The position numbers and the translations under genes were made by a program. Shown here piece after piece: positions 1 to 5,437 of a stretch of DNA of 5,489 bases. Source of the stretch: JAQIBY01 sp964418565. Lineage in GTDB: Bacteria > Bacteroidota > Bacteroidia > Bacteroidales > ML635J-15. Every line of letters starts with the position of its first letter. Within the stretch, counting starts at the first letter, position 1. The DNA lies in the NCBI GenBank assembly GCA_964418565.1, contig CAYQMB010000158.1:1-5489 (forward strand), read 5' to 3'. Below the pieces are notes generated by a model. It had not been told where the DNA came from. It saw nothing but the letters and a program-made list of their open reading frames with translations, and ran no database searches.

Positions 1-563
1 GTACCAGTGAGGCTACTCCAGTTACCGTCAAAGCCTTCGGTCAGGTAACCGGCATCGGCATGATTTCCCCAGTTATAAGCTGTTGTCCAGTCGGTGATAT
101 CGGTAGCGGTGATACCGGCAGCAGGTGATACATCAAAAACGGGGTCCATTTCGGTAAAGTTGTCCACTTCAGCCGCCGTGTTGGCATAGAAGGCATAAGG
201 CACACTCAACAATTGTGTAAGACCCATATCCACGTACCCGGAGCCGTTATCCACTTCGATACGGATAAAATGATCTTCTGCGGCCCAGTCTATGTCACCA
301 AAGTTACCATTAAGAAGGGAACCATTACCGATGTTAAGGTTAACGATACCATACTGATTGGTACAGGTTGCGTGGTTTTCCTGATAGACAGCGGTTCCAC
401 CGGTTCCTTCAATACTGATCCGGATATCAATGGTTTCTTCGCTGAGAATTTCGCCTGCATTATCGCGCAGCACAGCCTGGTATTTAATTGACTGCGGCGT
501 CTGTGCAAAGGCATATACTGCACAGATAATTGCTGCAAATGTTAGAAGTATTGTCTTTTTCAT
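1..563 (-). CDS. Secreted fibre-like surface protein, partial (paralogue of the 593-aa protein), 3' end beyond the window
   Basis: The frame stays open from an ATG at 563 to the left edge: 187 codons plus two bases, with no stop, so the C-terminal part lies outside. It begins with a signal peptide (Lys-Lys, hydrophobic stretch, likely cleavage AFA|Q after residue 20). A domain common at the start of Bacteroidota secreted proteins follows (IKYQAVLRD, TNQYGIVNLNIG, SVPYAFYANT), then the motif WTTAYNWGNHADAGYL and the start of a WSSLTGT motif, both typical of tail-fibre-like proteins. About four in five residues match the 593-aa protein at 2368-4149. It differs by one extra residue near position 55 and by lacking a 24-residue block between GYLTE and GFDGNW. 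The start is 18 nt after the stop of the upstream small T9SS gene, as in the other copy, so the two are probably co-transcribed. Function is unknown; a surface fibre or adhesin is inferred from motifs. No frameshift is visible in the part present. Confidence 0.85.
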   Translation of the reverse strand, partial: MKKTILLTFAAIICAVYAFAQTPQSIKYQAVLRDNAGEILSEETIDIRISIEGTGGTAVYQENHATCTNQYGIVNLNIGNGSLLNGNFGDIDWAAEDHFIRIEVDNGSGYVDMGLTQLLSVPYAFYANTAAEVDNFTEMDPVFDVSPAAGITATDITDWTTAYNWGNHADAGYLTEGFDGNWSSLTG

Positions 564-581
564 AGCGTTAGGGGTTTTAGG

Positions 582-1070
582 TTATTTGTTTTTTGTGATT
601 TTGTAGGTAGTGTATTTTCCGTTGGTGCGATTCTTCACCATCAGAACATAGTTGCCATTGCTGTATGCCTGCATGGAAATGGTATTTTTTCCCGGAGTAA
701 TCAACTCTGAGAAAAGTTTTTCACCCTGCATGTTATACAGTGTGCATGTAAAGTCATAATCCAGATTGACTGGCATATCAACAATGAGAGTAGATTGGGC
801 TGGATTTGGAAAAACCCGCACATTAACATTAAGTGAGAGATCCTCAATAAAGGTTATTATCAGGCTTGTTTGATGAAATCCTTGTGTGACCGTAAGGGTA
901 GCATTACCTACGGTCTCAATCACAGGTTCACCGATGGTGTACTCCAAATCAAGGTTTCCGGCGGTGGCTTGCCCTCCCCCGGATGCAACGACGTCGTTCT
1001 GTATGTTTTGTGCTGTAGCAAAGCCACTGACAAACAAAGAGAGCAACAATAAAAAAGCTGTTTTTTTCAT
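582..1070 (-). CDS. Small secreted protein with T9SS type A C-terminal sorting domain (copy B)
   Basis: A 162-aa protein. Residues 1-20 form a signal peptide ending GFATA|Q. Residues 28-67 carry a short domain common in Bacteroidota exported proteins, with motifs VASGGG, YTIGEP and VTQGFHQ. From about residue 86 a type A T9SS sorting domain follows: VFPNPAQSTLIV, the LYNMQGEKL strand, then SNGNYVLMV near 137-145 and a Lys-rich end (YKITKNK). In this family the sorting domain directs passage across the outer membrane and is normally removed or used for surface attachment. The mature part is only about 65 residues, so it may be an anchor, adaptor or small structural protein; that is inference. 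It is about 75% identical by eye to the 162-aa protein at 4168-4656, with no length change. The fibre-like gene follows after 18 nt. No RBS is evident, and the ATG lies in a CATATTATG context shared with its paralogue. No clean promoter is visible upstream. Confidence 0.92.
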   Translation of the reverse strand: MKKTAFLLLLSLFVSGFATAQNIQNDVVASGGGQATAGNLDLEYTIGEPVIETVGNATLTVTQGFHQTSLIITFIEDLSLNVNVRVFPNPAQSTLIVDMPVNLDYDFTCTLYNMQGEKLFSELITPGKNTISMQAYSNGNYVLMVKNRTNGKYTTYKITKNK

Positions 1071-1417
1071 AATATGGCAGTTTAGGGTTCAGTTTACTGT
1101 TAAGTGATCCTTCAATATACTCCCTATGCTACCTTTAATGTTATTCTTTATACTTTAACTACTTTATTATTATATCATAACTCTATACGTTAGGCATAAA
1201 ATCTGTTTTGCTGATGCCATTATTTAAGAAGAACAGGGGTGTTTTTTATGAGTTAAGCGCAAGCATTGGTTTTTAAGACATTGTTTTGTGGTTTACCATG
1301 GCTTTGTCATCTCACTTTCCGAATAATTGAAGGCAACGGGTACTCCCTCCCCCGACAGCATTGTCATCAGCTATATCGCTGGTATAGCAAGTGATCTGAG
1401 ACGAAAAGACCGAAAAA
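1071..1417. other. 347-nt intergenic region between the M28 gene and cassette copy B
   Basis: I see no convincing coding frame. On the minus strand, the first ~20 nt before the start at 1070 resemble the sequence before the start at 4656. Further upstream lies a 34-nt block (1168-1201) shared with the region before copy A. A weak -7-like TATATTG lies at 1113-1119. A 6-bp inverted repeat (GCTATA/TATAGC, 1370-1388, 7-nt loop) lies just beyond the M28 stop but has no T tract, so I do not call it a terminator. The centre (about 1140-1200) is strongly AT-rich. Confidence 0.6.
1113..1201 (-). promoter_or_regulatory. Probable degenerate promoter region of cassette copy B
   Basis: The 34-nt block at 1168-1201 matches 4794-4827 at 27 of 34 positions without gaps, with a shared core CCTAACGT and a shared ATATAATA end. 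Exactly 49 nt on, in the direction of transcription, is TATATTGA (first T at 1119). This is where copy A has a perfect TACATTTG. The -33 position reads TAAC here instead of TTTG. The alignment therefore marks this as the equivalent promoter, but with both core elements degraded. Copy B may be weakly transcribed, read through from the M28 gene, or started by another factor at the ATATAATA segment. Confidence 0.4.
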
Positions 1418-2347
1418 CTATTTATAAAAATCACACAGCCCTGAATGGAGAAAAGCAAAAATGTTGATCATCTTATTGAGGTTAATTTTGTCAGGCGTAT
1501 CAGATGGTCTGTGGTAATCATGATGCATACCTGTATTTACGGACATAGCCGGGATTCCCTTTTTAAAAAGCAGGCCGGCATCGGTTTGGTAAAACTTCTC
1601 ATATCGTGAGATAAGTTTGATTTTGTAAGTGGTACTGTTAGATTTGAGTTTTTGTACGAATGACTGCAAATTCAAATCGTTTCGTGGCATCAAAATGTTG
1701 AGAATACGTACATCATCATCCATACGGCCAATCATATCAAAATTCAAAGCCATGGAAATACTATCGACACATCGGCTGCTTTCCAACCATTCTTTTGTTC
1801 CGTGCATACCCTGCTCATGCCCTGATGTCAATAAAAGGACAGGTTCGGGCCCGGCATAGGAACTGTCAGAGATCAATGCCCTGAACAATTCCATTGCCAT
1901 GGCCACGCCGGAGGCATTATCATCAGCTCCGGGGTGGCATTCATCACGCTTGCGAATGGATTTGGAATACGGACTTCCCGGAGGCAGGTGATCGTAGTGA
2001 GCCGTAAGCAGAAGCAAGGTTTTACTGATTGAGTCCGGACGGACACAGATGTTTGTAGCCGTATTCCAGGTGGTATCGTTAACAACAAAGCTAAATTCCC
2101 GAATATGGAATTCATATTCCGCTGGTATGCATTTTCTTATCTCATTTACCAGGTAGCGACCGGCTTTTGCTTCGTATACGGTACCGGCAGGACGTCCGCT
2201 CATGCTGTCAGCTGCAAGTGTGTACACGTGCTGTTCAAGCTTTTGCCGGATTGCAACACTATCCTGCTTGTTAAAAGAGCTAACCTGCCCCGACAGCGTC
2301 AGAGCAGGCAAGCTTATCAATATCAATCCAAATAAAACATTCTTCAT
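1418..2347 (-). CDS. Exported M28-family zinc metallopeptidase, catalytic Glu replaced by His
   Basis: A 309-aa protein from the ATG at 2347; a TTG lies one codon upstream but the ATG is the better start. A signal peptide covers about residues 1-20 and has no lipobox Cys. The M28 zinc-site motifs appear in order: AHYDH (His117, with Asp119), GADDNASG (bridging Asp143), SGHEQGMHG (Glu178), NFDMIG (Asp204) and DYHRPSDT (His279). These match the five metal ligands of family M28 aminopeptidases. The residue before the ligand Glu, normally the general-base Glu of the EE pair, is His177 (codon CAT). The enzyme may therefore be altered, inactive, or belong to a GHE-type subgroup. The length suits a single M28 catalytic domain plus an N-terminal helical lead. 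It starts 20 nt after the stop of the 593-aa gene and is probably the last gene of that operon. Substrate is unknown; an aminopeptidase acting in the periplasm or outside is the family expectation. Confidence 0.9.
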   Translation of the reverse strand: MKNVLFGLILISLPALTLSGQVSSFNKQDSVAIRQKLEQHVYTLAADSMSGRPAGTVYEAKAGRYLVNEIRKCIPAEYEFHIREFSFVVNDTTWNTATNICVRPDSISKTLLLLTAHYDHLPPGSPYSKSIRKRDECHPGADDNASGVAMAMELFRALISDSSYAGPEPVLLLTSGHEQGMHGTKEWLESSRCVDSISMALNFDMIGRMDDDVRILNILMPRNDLNLQSFVQKLKSNSTTYKIKLISRYEKFYQTDAGLLFKKGIPAMSVNTGMHHDYHRPSDTPDKINLNKMINIFAFLHSGLCDFYK

Positions 2348-2367
2348 CAAATTTTGATTAATTTCAA

Positions 2368-4149
2368 TTAGTTTCTTTCGGGTTTTTCTTTGGGTCCCTG
2401 AGGTTTAAACACATCCGGGATTTTGTTGCCAAAACGGAACCGGTTTCCATCCCACCATAATGAGCGTGCATCGCGGGATTTTATGCCATCGTTGAACAAA
2501 CTTTCACGAAGGTTTTGATCAAATTCATTGGATTTCAGGTTTTCGGGTACCTGCTGTGCCTGTTCGCTATCAACACGTTTGCCAACGGCGATCCATGAAA
2601 ACTCGATATTTTGAGGTGCATCCGAAGCCACAACGAAACCCTCTGTGGTAATGGATTTGATGTAGATGTTTCCCGATTGTCCAACTGGTGTGATGGTAAC
2701 CACGGGTCGTTCATCAGCCAACAGCTTACTGTAAGTACGGTCGAAACTAACCTCAACCTCATTTCCTGACAGTGAGGCAAAGCCTTTGTCGTAAACTGTC
2801 ATTTCGCGGCTTGTCACAGAGTAAGCTGCTGTTTTTTCCGTCCCTGTGTTTACAAGCTCTACCTGTGTTCCTGAGGTATATGTATTACCGAGGTTATAAG
2901 AGGAGAAGAGCTCACCGGTCACAATTTGTCCGGCTACTTCACCCCGGGACCATGATCCGAGCATATCGCCATATCCGCCGTATCCAATGCCAGCCGCCAT
3001 AGCACCTGTGCTGTTAAAGCCGGCTCCAGTTGTTGAGCTGGTGAAGTAACCACCATAATATGTACCACCAGAATTCACGTAGGCCAGGGAGCCCCAATAC
3101 GCACCGGAAGAGTTTGAGCCAAGCAACCCACCACAACGTTCATAGTCATTGTAGTTGGCACCATGTACACCAAAGGTATAGTGATTACCCCATAAAGAAT
3201 ATCCTTTAATTCCGACATCGGTATCATACCTTCCATAACCATCACCACCGAGGGTATCACCGGATGTTCCATAACGATATCCAAAAATGTTTTGTCTGCC
3301 AGGGCCGTTATTATCACCAGAACGGGTTACATAAACCAGGGTTTGTTCATCCGAAGTGGTATTTTCAATATCAAGCTTATAGTTAGGAGACATTCCGATA
3401 CCTACATAACCATAGCGCCATATACTGGCAGAGGTATCAGCAGTTCCGGTCCATGTGGGATCAGATTCGGCATCAATATACCCGGCATCGTTAGCAAATG
3501 TACTGACAACCGGTGGTGTTCCTGTAAGGCTACTCCAGTCGCCATCAAAGCCCGTAGGCAAAATCACGTAGGAACCACCGGTAAGGTATAGCGTATCATT
3601 TGAATAGCTAAGCACCTGTGTTTCTTCAGTAAGGTAACCGGCATCGGCATGATTTCCCCAGCCGTATGCTGTTGTCCAGTCGGTGATATCCGTAGCTGTA
3701 ATACCGGATGCAGGTGAGGCATCAAACACGGGATCCATTTCGCTGAAGTTATCGACTTCGCTGGCCGTATTGGCGTGGAGAGCATAGGGTACACTCATCA
3801 ATTGCGTGAGGCCCATATCCACATATCCGGAGCCATTATCCACTTCGATGCGGATGTAATGATCATCGGCGGCCCAGTCAATGGCACCAAAGTTACCGTT
3901 AAGCACGGAACCGGTACCAATGTTAAGTGTAACAAGGCCGTACTGATTAGTAGAGGTTGCATGGTTTTCCTGATAAACAACGCTTCCGCTGTCTTCAATG
4001 CTGATTCTGATATCAACGGTTTCTTCGCTGATGATATCACCAGCGTTATCACGAAGCACAGCCTGGTATTTAACAGACTGAGGTGCTTGTGCAAAGGCAG
4101 TTACGGCACAAATGACTACCGCAACGGTTAATAGTAAAATCTTTTTCAT
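2368..4149 (-). CDS. Secreted fibre-like/adhesin-like surface protein, 593 aa
   Basis: Signal peptide at 1-20 (TAFA|Q). Residues 21-128 form the N-terminal domain seen in many Bacteroidota exported proteins (VKYQAVLRD, TNQYGLVTLNIG, LMSVPYALHANT). Next come WTTAYGWGNHADAGYL (158-173), a TQVLSYSNDTLYLTGG segment (177-192), WSSLTGTPPVVSTFANDAGYI (205-225) and YVGIGMSPNYKLDIE (248-262). This motif order is typical of phage tail-fibre-like proteins and their Bacteroidota relatives. Residues 280-400 are rich in Gly, Tyr, Ser and Asn with YGGYF-like repeats, suggesting a beta-rich fibre. Residues 480-525 form a compact beta-type segment (VVTITPVG, GFVVASD, FSWIAVGKR). The end (530-593) is charged and lacks a T9SS sorting domain, so export beyond the periplasm would need another route or the small T9SS partner encoded 18 nt upstream. 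Function is not known from sequence; surface adhesion or a cell-surface filament is plausible. The paralogue is at 1-563. Confidence 0.88.
   Translation of the reverse strand: MKKILLLTVAVVICAVTAFAQAPQSVKYQAVLRDNAGDIISEETVDIRISIEDSGSVVYQENHATSTNQYGLVTLNIGTGSVLNGNFGAIDWAADDHYIRIEVDNGSGYVDMGLTQLMSVPYALHANTASEVDNFSEMDPVFDASPASGITATDITDWTTAYGWGNHADAGYLTEETQVLSYSNDTLYLTGGSYVILPTGFDGDWSSLTGTPPVVSTFANDAGYIDAESDPTWTGTADTSASIWRYGYVGIGMSPNYKLDIENTTSDEQTLVYVTRSGDNNGPGRQNIFGYRYGTSGDTLGGDGYGRYDTDVGIKGYSLWGNHYTFGVHGANYNDYERCGGLLGSNSSGAYWGSLAYVNSGGTYYGGYFTSSTTGAGFNSTGAMAAGIGYGGYGDMLGSWSRGEVAGQIVTGELFSSYNLGNTYTSGTQVELVNTGTEKTAAYSVTSREMTVYDKGFASLSGNEVEVSFDRTYSKLLADERPVVTITPVGQSGNIYIKSITTEGFVVASDAPQNIEFSWIAVGKRVDSEQAQQVPENLKSNEFDQNLRESLFNDGIKSRDARSLWWDGNRFRFGNKIPDVFKPQGPKEKPERN
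3553..3624 (-). other. 24-codon block present in this copy, absent from the paralogue
   Basis: This block encodes residues 176-199 of the 593-aa protein, containing LSYSNDTLYLTGGSYVILP. In the paralogue (1-563) the flanking residues GYLTE and GFDGNW join directly, in frame. The segment matches a repeat-like unit (DTLYLTGG...VILP) common in Bacteroidota fibre-like proteins, so it looks like a modular repeat gained or lost as one piece. Confidence 0.7.
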
Positions 4150-4167
4150 AGCTTTTGGGTTTTTAGG

Positions 4168-4656
4168 TTATTTGTTTTTTGTGATTTTGTACGTTTCGTG
4201 TTTTCCGTTGGTGCGATTCTTCACCATCAGAACATAGTTTCCATTGCTGTATGCCTGCATGGAAATGACATTTTTTCCCGTAGTAATCAACTCAGAGGCA
4301 AGTTGTTTCCCCTGCATGTCATATAATGTCCATGAGAATTCATGATCCTGCTTGTCAGGGAGATCAACAATGAGGGTGGACTGGGTTGGATTCGGAAAAA
4401 CCCCCACTTCAACATTAAGCGAGTTGTTTTCAATGGAGGTTTCCATTAAACCCGGCTGATGAAAACCCTGGGTGACGATAAGTGTAGCGTCGCCAACGGT
4501 TTCAACCACGGGTTCACCAATGGTGTACTCCATATCAAGGTTTCCGGCGGTGGCATGCCCTCCCCCGGATGCAACGACGTCGTTCTGTACGTTTTGTGCT
4601 GTAGCAAAGCCACAGACAAACAAGAAGAACAACAGTACTAAAGTTGGTTTTCTCAT
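4168..4656 (-). CDS. Small secreted protein with T9SS type A C-terminal sorting domain (copy A)
   Basis: A 162-aa protein with the same plan as the one at 582-1070: signal peptide 1-20 (GFATA|Q), a VASGGG / YTIGEP / VTQGFHQ domain at about 28-67, a variable linker at 68-85, then a T9SS type A sorting domain from VFPNPTQSTLIV (86-97) to the Lys-rich end YKITKNK. Residues 131-152 are identical in both copies, whereas 68-85 and 99-130 hold most of the differences. Cys15 lies inside the signal peptide; the preceding residues (LFV) do not form a good lipobox and the paralogue has Ser, so a lipoprotein is unlikely. This is the first gene of the probable three-gene operon, with the fibre-like gene 18 nt behind it. 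A good Bacteroidota promoter lies at 4738-4769, giving a leader of roughly 75 nt. Its role is unknown; an anchor or adaptor for the neighbouring fibre-like protein is my inference. Confidence 0.92.
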   Translation of the reverse strand: MRKPTLVLLFFLFVCGFATAQNVQNDVVASGGGHATAGNLDMEYTIGEPVVETVGDATLIVTQGFHQPGLMETSIENNSLNVEVGVFPNPTQSTLIVDLPDKQDHEFSWTLYDMQGKQLASELITTGKNVISMQAYSNGNYVLMVKNRTNGKHETYKITKNK

Positions 4657-4737
4657 AATATGTCAGATTTGGTTTGGTTTCAAAAAATCAGGAAAAAATG
4701 CATAACATCACCCGTCAATCCCGCCATCATGCAACGT

Positions 4738-4769
4738 CAAATGTACACTTTTTTTATGTTTATGGCAAA
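4738..4769 (-). promoter_or_regulatory. Bacteroidota-type promoter of the T9SS/fibre/M28 operon
   Basis: On the minus strand a TTTG (4769-4766) is followed after 20 nt by TACATTTG (4745-4738). This fits the Bacteroidota -33 TTTG / -7 TAnnTTTG pattern exactly, with normal spacing. Transcription would start near 4730, about 75 nt before the ATG at 4656. Confidence 0.7.
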
Positions 4770-4793
4770 CTTTTCCATCATTACAAATCCATA

Positions 4794-4827
4794 TATTATA
4801 TATTAACCTTAAACGTTAGGAGTAAAA
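4794..4827 (-). promoter_or_regulatory. Conserved 34-nt upstream block (copy A)
   Basis: It matches 1168-1201 at 27 of 34 positions, ungapped, with the core CCTAACGT and an ATATAATA end. It ends 49 nt before the first base of the -7 element, the same distance as in copy B. Nearby non-coding sequence at the same offset is poorly conserved, which suggests an operator, an activator site or a second promoter. It could also be a leftover of the original duplication. Confidence 0.45.
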
Positions 4828-5047
4828 AGCCAGCATTGATGTATATCCAACTACACATAACTGGTCGTACAATACCATGAATAACATGTGTGCAATAAAT
4901 TACCGGGTGGCGAAGGAGTTTTGAGTTTCGTTTCTTAACTAATATGTCTACTTTAGCATTGTTCTAAAATTGGGAAGCCTACACATAATAGCCTGATTGA
5001 TTCGCTGAAACTTTATTTTTGTAACTTTTTTATAACAGATTTATTTT

Positions 5048-5272
5048 TCAGTCAAGAATATCCTCACATTCCTTCATCAATTCATCAAATGCTTTATTAA
5101 TTCTTTTGATATCTCCTTTTTGAAAAGAATCTTTAATTGCACGTCTGTTGATTCTTTGTAATAAATTGTCAAGTTCAAAATACCGTAATAGCAACTTTTC
5201 ATTTTCAGTGTTAAATCCTCGAAGTTCTTTTTTCTTGAGAATTTCCTTTTTGGTAACACTCATTCTTGCCAT
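5048..5272 (-). CDS. Small hypothetical protein, 74 aa, charged and helical
   Basis: An ATG at 5272 opens a 74-codon frame ending in TGA. I do not recognise the protein. It is rich in Lys, Arg, Glu, Asp and Leu and has no signal peptide or membrane segment. It looks like two or three amphipathic helices (about 22-52 and 53-74), so a cytosolic, perhaps nucleic-acid- or protein-binding, small protein is possible. An internal Met at residue 4 (ATG at 5263) is an alternative start. The gene is about 30% G+C by my count, clearly lower than the roughly 45% I sampled in the operon genes. A perfect TAnnTTTG -7 element lies 22 nt before the ATG, which favours a real gene over a chance frame. The overlapping 60-codon frame at 5077-5259 is a shadow. 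Confidence 0.6.
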   Translation of the reverse strand: MARMSVTKKEILKKKELRGFNTENEKLLLRYFELDNLLQRINRRAIKDSFQKGDIKRINKAFDELMKECEDILD

Positions 5273-5294
5273 AATATAGAGAATAATTTTTATT

Positions 5295-5302
5295 CAAATA
5301 TA
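5295..5302 (-). promoter_or_regulatory. -7 promoter element of the 74-aa gene
   Basis: The minus strand reads TATATTTG, a perfect TAnnTTTG. About 25 nt upstream is an imperfect -33 (TTTCG). The predicted start site is near 5288, giving a leader of roughly 16 nt with no Shine-Dalgarno sequence. Confidence 0.5.
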
Positions 5303-5341
5303 CAAAAAATACGAATCTCTTTTCTCGAAATCAGTCTTAGT

Positions 5342-5400
5342 GGGAGTGTGAGTGTTGAGAAAAAGAGCGGGAGTGAGAGTGATTAAAGAGAAACAGAGCG
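5342..5400. repeat. GA-rich imperfect tandem repeat next to the tRNA gene
   Basis: Two adjoining units on the plus strand, 5342-5369 and 5369-5400, both begin GGGAGTG and end AGAGCG, with a middle of GAGTG and GA/AAA runs. A third, partial, inverted version (AGAGCGAGAGTGAG on the minus strand, ending near 5420) forms one arm of the adjoining hairpin. The plus strand here is almost all purine plus T. Confidence 0.6.
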
Positions 5401-5435
5401 AGGCTTCGTACTGTGTACTCACTCTCGCTCTGTTT
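5391..5435 (-). terminator. Hairpin terminator downstream of tRNA-Asn
   Basis: A perfect 12-bp inverted repeat (AAACAGAGCGAG at 5391-5402, CTCGCTCTGTTT at 5424-5435) encloses a 21-nt loop, which itself contains a GTAC-ACA-GTAC mini-palindrome. On the minus strand it begins 3 nt after the tRNA 3' end and runs into TTTCTCTTTAATC, so it fits an intrinsic terminator or 3' processing signal for the tRNA transcript. Confidence 0.65.
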
Positions 5436-5437
5436 TG

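Larger units (their letters stand above)
1..1090 (-). repeat. Direct duplication, copy B (small T9SS gene + start of fibre-like gene)
   Basis: Copy B aligns with 3518-4676. The offset is constant at 3586 nt from about 1090 through the whole small gene, the 18-nt junction and the first ~50 codons of the fibre-like gene. A one-codon indel and a 24-codon indel then shift it. Copy B continues past the left edge. Confidence 0.85.
3518..4676 (-). repeat. Direct duplication, copy A (small T9SS gene + start of fibre-like gene)
   Basis: Partner of 1-1090 in the same orientation; gene lengths (162 aa), the junction (18 nt) and signal-peptide lengths are identical. Similarity past 3518 cannot be judged because copy B leaves the window. 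Strong similarity fades about 20 nt upstream of the start codon and returns as a 34-nt block at 4794-4827. Confidence 0.85.
4657..5047. other. 391-nt intergenic region upstream of the T9SS/fibre/M28 operon
   Basis: I see no convincing gene. It holds the operon promoter (4738-4769), the conserved 34-nt block (4794-4827) and a leader of about 75 nt. The leader is 40 nt longer than its counterpart in copy B. The remainder (about 4860-5047) is AT-rich and lies beyond the stop of the 74-aa gene. I find no clear terminator hairpin there. Confidence 0.6.

Noticed and set aside
213..491. Plus-strand open frame antisense to the partial fibre gene, with a similar partner at 3775-4131
   Set aside because: The two resemble each other only because they lie antisense to duplicated genes in the same relative frame. 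The minus-strand products have signal peptides and recognisable motifs, and these do not.
870..1107. Plus-strand frames opposite the small T9SS gene (and the same at 4459-4705)
   Set aside because: They are mirror shadows of the duplicated genes, covering the conserved 5' coding part and the signal peptide, with no independent start signal or domain.
1370..1388. Inverted repeat GCTATA/TATAGC after the M28 stop as a terminator
   Set aside because: The stem is only 6 bp, AT-rich and without a following T tract on the minus strand.
2348..2350. TTG as start of the M28 gene (310 aa)
   Set aside because: The next codon is ATG, which gives an equally good signal peptide and is the likelier start. 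The TTG adds only one residue.
4168..4656. Lipoprotein signal because of Cys15 in the signal peptide
   Set aside because: The residue before Cys is Val, not Gly, Ala or Ser. The paralogue has Ser15, and a good signal peptidase I site (ATA|Q) follows in both.
4674..4880. Plus-strand 68-codon frame upstream of the operon
   Set aside because: It covers the promoter and conserved block of the minus-strand operon, has a His/Tyr-rich product without domain features, and lacks a promoter of its own.
5014..5021. Plus-strand TATTTTTG, a match to the -7 promoter motif
   Set aside because: There is no TTTG at the right distance upstream and it would drive transcription antisense into the 74-aa gene. 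In an AT-rich stretch this 8-mer is expected by chance.
5342..5435. CRISPR array or phage attachment site next to the tRNA
   Set aside because: The units adjoin directly without spacers and differ from one another, and no repeat of the tRNA 3' end is found elsewhere in the window.
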